The translations under genes and the position numbers were made by a program. The notes under the pieces were generated by a model. That model was not told the origin of the DNA, ran no database searches, and saw nothing but the letters and a program-made list of their open reading frames with translations. This document shows positions 63,932-64,000 of a stretch of DNA of 64,000 nucleotides, piece by piece. Source of the stretch: Bifidobacterium avesanii (lineage in GTDB: Bacteria; Actinomycetota; Actinomycetes; Actinomycetales; Bifidobacteriaceae); contig NZ_WBSN01000005.1 of assembly GCF_009299475.1 (NCBI RefSeq), positions 62,001 through 126,000 of the forward strand, in the 5' to 3' direction. Numbering within the stretch: position 1 is the first letter of the stretch; every line of letters starts with the position of its first letter.

Positions 63932-64000
63932 ATGAGCCAAGACGTGAAGCTGTATTCAAGGGATCCGCGCTACATTCCGCGCGTGGCCGCCGTGCACGAC
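63932..64000 (+). CDS. Start of an unidentified gene, cut by the window edge
   Basis: The open frame MSQDVKLYSRDPRYIPRVAA followed by VHD runs off the end. Only 23 residues are visible, so no function can be given. It is divergent from pdxST. No strong ribosome site is seen before the ATG. Confidence 0.45.
   Translation, partial: MSQDVKLYSRDPRYIPRVAAVHD

Overview
The window is high-GC (mid-60s percent in the core), with densely packed genes, strong AGGAGG-type ribosome sites and long antisense open frames typical of such DNA. The gene set fits an actinobacterium, most likely Bifidobacteriaceae: a GH13 glycosidase, a GPH sugar symporter, PepP, proline iminopeptidase, pdxST, a fused-ATPase ECF transporter and metY, with few complete biosynthetic pathways. 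The genus is inferred from gene content only.

Layout. 1-24 kb is mostly core: the end of a GH13 glycosidase, a DMT transporter, an isoaspartyl peptidase plus short-chain dehydrogenase operon, an SGNH hydrolase, a DEAD-box helicase, an AraC regulator facing a 57-aa gene and a dehydrogenase, a uracil permease, a phosphatase, a second AraC protein facing a 41-aa gene, an L,D-transpeptidase, a TauE exporter, a deformylase, two acetyltransferases, PepP, a TetR/MFS efflux pair, a DUF2442 protein and a HAD phosphatase.

24.2-37.8 kb is an accessory island of lower and uneven GC. It holds an AbrB/PIN toxin-antitoxin pair, a DnaQ-like exonuclease with a membrane tail, an integrase stub, a TetR/MFS efflux unit with two matching operators, an orphan HipA-like kinase, a glycerol dehydrogenase/MFS/AraC unit, a tautomerase, broken SDR and tautomerase copies, and a TetR/metallo-beta-lactamase pair. 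Its modules are punctuated by diverged copies of the 3' end and terminator of ychF, all in the same orientation. The intact ychF closes the island at 37.8-38.95 kb. This suggests repeated integration at the ychF 3' end.

39-64 kb returns to core: a GPH symporter broken by one frameshift, proC with proline iminopeptidase, a fused double histidine kinase with its response regulator, a BASS transporter behind an Ile/Leu/Val-rich leader peptide and attenuator, a large GH28-like beta-helix enzyme, an FtsX/ATPase ABC transporter, a double Lrp regulator, an ECF transporter operon, metY, and pdxS-pdxT.

Several intergenic regions carry small inverted-repeat elements. Three are ~120-bp copies with covarying ~20-bp ends, two are loci of paired GATCG(T/G)(T/C)CCAA hairpins, and two are larger single inverted repeats. 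I saw no tRNA, rRNA, CRISPR array or intact IS transposase.
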